From Thermomicrobiales bacterium (GTDB lineage Bacteria; Chloroflexota; Chloroflexia; Thermomicrobiales; UBA6265): a stretch of DNA of 7,545 nt. Position numbers and translations under genes: made by a program. The notes under the pieces are model-generated. The model saw only the letters and a list, made by a program, of their open reading frames with translations, made no database searches and was not told the DNA's origin. Shown here one piece after another: positions 5,412 through 7,545 of this stretch (position 1 is its first letter; the number at the start of each line of letters is the position of its first letter). The DNA is taken from positions 1 to 7,545 of the forward strand of contig JAUJMG010000186.1 in NCBI GenBank assembly GCA_030446955.1, written 5' to 3'.

Positions 5412-5850
5412 ATGGCACCGATCCCTATGCGACCGGCCCGACCCGAGGATGTCGGCGGGATCCTCGAGGCCCACCTGACGGTGCGACGCAAGGCGATGGC
5501 GTAGCTCCCCGTGTTCCATAGCGAGGATGAGCCGTGTGCCTGGGTCGCGCAGGTCGTTCCTCCCCCACACCGCCTCGGTCATCGAGTCCAGGGATCGGGT
5601 CGTGGGCGCCTCGGTGCTCGACGGCGACATCCCAAAACATCGCGACGTGCTCCGCGGTGAAGCAAGTCAGGAGCGTCGGGAGCTACGTGCTGGCGAAGGC
5701 CAAGGCGTTGAGTCCCTGCGGGCTGCGCCTGAGGATTTCCCACCGGAAGTCTCCCCCCGCACGTTCTATGAGCACCCTGGAGTTGCGGCCGTCGAAATCG
5801 GCGACGGGCCTGGCAACGAAGAAGACAAGCCAGATGCCGGATACCAGTGG
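5412..5850 (+). pseudogene. GNAT-family N-acetyltransferase, multiply frameshifted remnant
   Basis: A complete GNAT order can be read across three frames. Frame 1 from ATG 5412: IPMRPARPEDVGGILEAH and LTVRRKAMA, then TAG at 5502-5504 (a Trp codon is likely ancestral), then LPVFHSEDEPCAWVAQVV. After an apparent extra base at 5556-5561, frame 2: PHTASVIESRDRVVGASVL, DGDI and VLRGE. After another shift near 5660, frame 3: QVRSVGSYVLAKAKAL and GLRLRI, which covers motif A, where Q-x-R-x-x-G-S corresponds to the acetyl-CoA pyrophosphate loop QGRGVGS. At the C-run 5753-5758 it returns to frame 2: RTFYEHPGVAAVEIGDGPG and NEEDKPDAGYQW, the usual GNAT C-terminus. One nonsense change and three indels make a functional enzyme unlikely. 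No stop codon follows immediately, so the end is set by loss of homology. Two arginines of the acetyl-CoA loop are replaced or shifted, consistent with relaxed selection. Confidence 0.82.
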
Positions 5851-6668
5851 CTCCTGACGCCAGTAGTCGTACCCGCTCCCGACCTCGTGGCGCTCCAGCA
5901 GGATCCCCAAGCGCTCCCGGGCCGTTCGCCCCCCCCGGAATGCCCCCGGACGGTCAAGCCACTGATACGGAATCCAGTTGATCGCCTGGTTGTTCGTGAT
6001 CGCCCGTCCGTGCTCAGTCCCAGAGGGGCTTCGTGGGGGAGCCCGGGGATGCATCACTAGGCACGCAGACGCCGACGCCGCAAGGACGGACCACCCTTCG
6101 GACAGATTTGGTATGAGAGCCGAGCCGCGGTAGCCAGGAGAGCCGGGTTCCAACTCGGGTGGCCGCATCTCAAGCACTAGCGAACGCATCGACTAGCATT
6201 GCCCGGCTGGACCAACCGCCTGGGCCTCCTACAGCCTTTGCCTGAAGGCAGCGGTGACGGCCAACCCTCGACCGGGAGCCCCTTTGACCCGGAAATGCAC
6301 CCACGCTCTGCCAGTCGGCGGAACACAGATGTTGACTCCGTATTAAATCTCGCGGGGGATGGGTTCCCCGCCGCCCCTTCATTGCTCGCAAGGACACAAC
6401 TGGGCGGTCGTCCGGCAGGGTAAATCTGGCGGTTGCGTCGCTGGGTCAGGCAAAGCAACACGGTTCCTTTCGGCACCTCGAGAATCCTGTTTACGGCGGG
6501 CCCGTAGTCTGCCGGTCTCCTCCCTGGTGCTTACGACCAAACGACCCGAAAGGGCGACATCGGCCCGCGAGAGGACCGATTCCTGACCGAGACACGGCGA
6601 GATCGAAGAGCGTTGCTGTTCGTACAGTTGACTCTTCTGCTACCATAAGGTCAAGTTACCCGAGAGAT
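5851..6668. other. About 820 bases without a convincing gene
   Basis: Several open frames of 60-170 codons cross this stretch, but none has a ribosome binding site plus a recognisable domain. The longest, on the minus strand (5683-6189), runs antisense and codon-in-register to the end of the GNAT remnant and is discussed as a finding. A 6-bp GC hairpin (6352-6357/6366-6371) is present. TTGACT at 6628-6633 is a good -35 hexamer for the downstream secreted-protein gene, but the expected -10 position (about 6651) is poor. No tRNA or rRNA sequence was seen. Confidence 0.5.
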
Positions 6669-6691
6669 TTGGCTAGTGCGTCCATAGCCAA
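6669..6691 (+). promoter_or_regulatory. Palindrome TTGGCTA-N9-TAGCCAA in the leader of the DQ-repeat gene
   Basis: TTGGCTA (6669-6675) and TAGCCAA (6685-6691) form a perfect 7-bp inverted repeat with a 9-base spacer, a spacing that puts half-site centres 16 bp apart and suits a dimeric regulator. It lies 62 bases before the ATG at 6754 and downstream of the -35-like TTGACT (6628), where a repressor operator or a 5' UTR hairpin would be expected. Which of the two applies cannot be told from one instance. Confidence 0.38.
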
Positions 6692-6753
6692 CCCCCTCGG
6701 TGACGAAAGATAGTGATGGGACCCGAACGGGGTCACACGGAGGGCAGGCACCT

Positions 6754-7461
6754 ATGCAACTGACCCGCACGCTCGCCCGCTTCGTCGCCATGTTCTTGCT
6801 CGCGCTGAGCTTCGCCTTCGTCGGCACTCTCAGCGTGGCGGTCGCCCAGGTGGACGACGACGACGAGAACACCGTCGAGATCGACTCCGAGCAGGACCAG
6901 GACGCCGACCAGGATCAGGACGTCGACCAGGAGAACGACAGCACCCAGACTCAGACCCTGGACCAGGACGTCGAGCAGGACCTGGATCAGGAGCAGAACG
7001 TTGACCTGACCCAGACCGCTGACGTCGCGCAGGACAATGCCTTCAACGCCGGCGGCGAGTACGCTGAGCACGATTACTCTTGGGACGACAACGACACCGA
7101 GGTCGGGGACACCAACCAGGCCAATGCCAGCGTCGTGGACCAGGATCAGGACGTCGACCAGAACGGCGAGCAGGACGCGACCCTGAACCCGGTTCTGACC
7201 CAGGACAACGAGCAGACCAACGTCAACAACCAGGACCTGGACCAGGACCAGGAGTCGGACAACATCGGCACGATCACCGACAACGACCAGAACACCGACG
7301 ATGACGAGATCGACGTCGAGATCGACGTTGACACCGACATCGAGGTGCTTCGTGGCCAGCTTCGCCAGGTTCTTGACGACATGCTGCGGGGCAACAATGG
7401 CATCGGCAACGGCGGCGGCGATGGGACCACTCCCGCCGGCTTCGAGGACAACACTCGCTAG
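6754..7461 (+). CDS. Secreted Asp/Gln/Asn-rich repetitive protein
   Basis: This encodes 235 residues. Residues 1-32 form a Sec signal peptide: a basic start MQLTRTLAR, a hydrophobic core VAMFLLALSFAFVGTLSV and a likely cleavage after AVA or AVAQ. The mature chain has almost no basic or hydrophobic residues until about 198. It is written in alternating D-Q dipeptides (DQDQDVDQ at 52-59 and 129-136; LDQDVEQDLDQEQNVDLTQ at 69-87; NNQDLDQDQESD at 158-169), with two less repetitive islands (NAFNAGGEYAEHDYSWDDND, 95-114; LNPVLTQDNEQTN, 144-156). An EIDVEIDVDTDIEV strand (185-198) leads into a short amphipathic helix VLRGQLRQVLDDMLRG (198-213) and a Gly/Asn tail. The start at 6754 has GGAGGG nine bases upstream; the longer frame from 6700 lacks an RBS and would bury the signal peptide. 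The alternating pattern predicts stacked beta strands (polar zipper or beta-solenoid) and strong cation binding, but no named family is assigned. It is monocistronic in this window. Confidence 0.85.
   Translation: MQLTRTLARFVAMFLLALSFAFVGTLSVAVAQVDDDDENTVEIDSEQDQDADQDQDVDQENDSTQTQTLDQDVEQDLDQEQNVDLTQTADVAQDNAFNAGGEYAEHDYSWDDNDTEVGDTNQANASVVDQDQDVDQNGEQDATLNPVLTQDNEQTNVNNQDLDQDQESDNIGTITDNDQNTDDDEIDVEIDVDTDIEVLRGQLRQVLDDMLRGNNGIGNGGGDGTTPAGFEDNTR
6907..7161 (+). repeat. 24-bp identical direct repeat inside the DQ-repeat gene (6907-6930 and 7138-7161)
   Basis: The two copies encode DQDQDVDQ in the same frame and are identical to the last base, including the GAT among GAC codons, while flanking repeats of the same amino-acid pattern differ. 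Base-level identity over 231 bases' distance points to recent duplication, slippage or gene conversion within the gene rather than to selection on the protein alone. Confidence 0.75.
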
Positions 7462-7497
7462 CCTGTAAGCCAAGGCACAACTGAGTGCCACGGGTGG

Positions 7498-7539
7498 CGG
7501 CATCGGCAGGGGCGAGACGCACGCCTGCTGCCGGTGCCG
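7498..7539 (+). terminator. 12-bp stem-loop after the DQ-repeat gene
   Basis: Positions 7498-7509 pair with 7528-7539 (eleven Watson-Crick pairs and one T-G wobble) around an 18-base loop, 36 bases past the stop codon. A smaller hairpin GGCAC/GTGCC (7474-7478/7485-7489) precedes it. The window ends six bases later, so whether a T-run follows cannot be seen. Confidence 0.42.
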
Positions 7540-7545
7540 TTGCCA

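Noticed and set aside
6177..6476. 99-codon minus-strand frame in the gene-free right part
   Set aside because: Cys/Arg/Ser/Pro-rich random-looking composition, no RBS and no recognisable motif.
6733..7503. 256-codon Val/Leu/Asp-rich frame on the minus strand
   Set aside because: It is the exact complement of the DQ repeats (GAC read as GTC, CAG as CTG). The plus frame has a signal peptide and RBS, and this one has neither.

Overview
The window is a GC-rich stretch of bacterial chromosome. It is built from short, mostly single-gene units on both strands, with short intergenic gaps and several genes in visible decay. Strong G/C preference at third codon positions, TTG and GTG starts behind good Shine-Dalgarno sequences, and the family content (DUF3592 and DUF4177 proteins, a cupin, a VOC protein, a DinB/DfsB-like protein, a GNAT remnant) suggest a high-GC soil or thermophile-related lineage such as Chloroflexota (Thermomicrobia-like) or Actinomycetota. 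No marker gene is present, so this taxonomic guess is an inference. No rRNA, tRNA, CRISPR array, transposase or phage gene was found.

Left part (1-1103, minus strand): a type II toxin-antitoxin pair. The antitoxin gene (392-604) is intact and has a 16-bp perfect palindrome over its ribosome binding site. The RelE-type toxin (124-382) is broken by one stop codon and one +1 frameshift. A 13-bp hairpin (64-94) lies just past the toxin. Beyond the antitoxin is about 470 bases without a gene, containing a cluster of small inverted repeats. Next (1104-2000): an intact VOC/PhnB-like gene on the minus strand, then a second, more decayed copy of the toxin-antitoxin junction (1804-1987) that no intact ORF reveals.

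Middle part (2163-5185): a tiny Tat-type lipoprotein with a Glu/Asp/Gly tail; an unrecognised frameshifted coding remnant (2373-2740); a DUF4177-like small protein; a two-helix membrane DUF3592 protein; a cupin with complete metal-binding motifs; and, converging on it from the minus strand, a DinB-superfamily (ClbS/DfsB-like) protein.

Right part (5186-7545): a 9-bp inverted repeat, then a GNAT acetyltransferase wreck (5412-5850) whose homology can be followed through three reading frames with a premature stop and three indels. After about 900 bases without a convincing gene comes a 235-residue secreted protein made almost entirely of Asp/Gln/Asn repeats. It has a palindrome in its leader and a hairpin after its stop.

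The genes do not form a pathway. The coherent themes are a pair of paralogous, inactivated RelE modules, a high density of pseudogenes among small accessory genes, and the unusual DQ-repeat secreted protein. Because the broken genes carry single-base indels, some of them at C-runs, assembly or read error is a real alternative to biological decay and should be excluded first.
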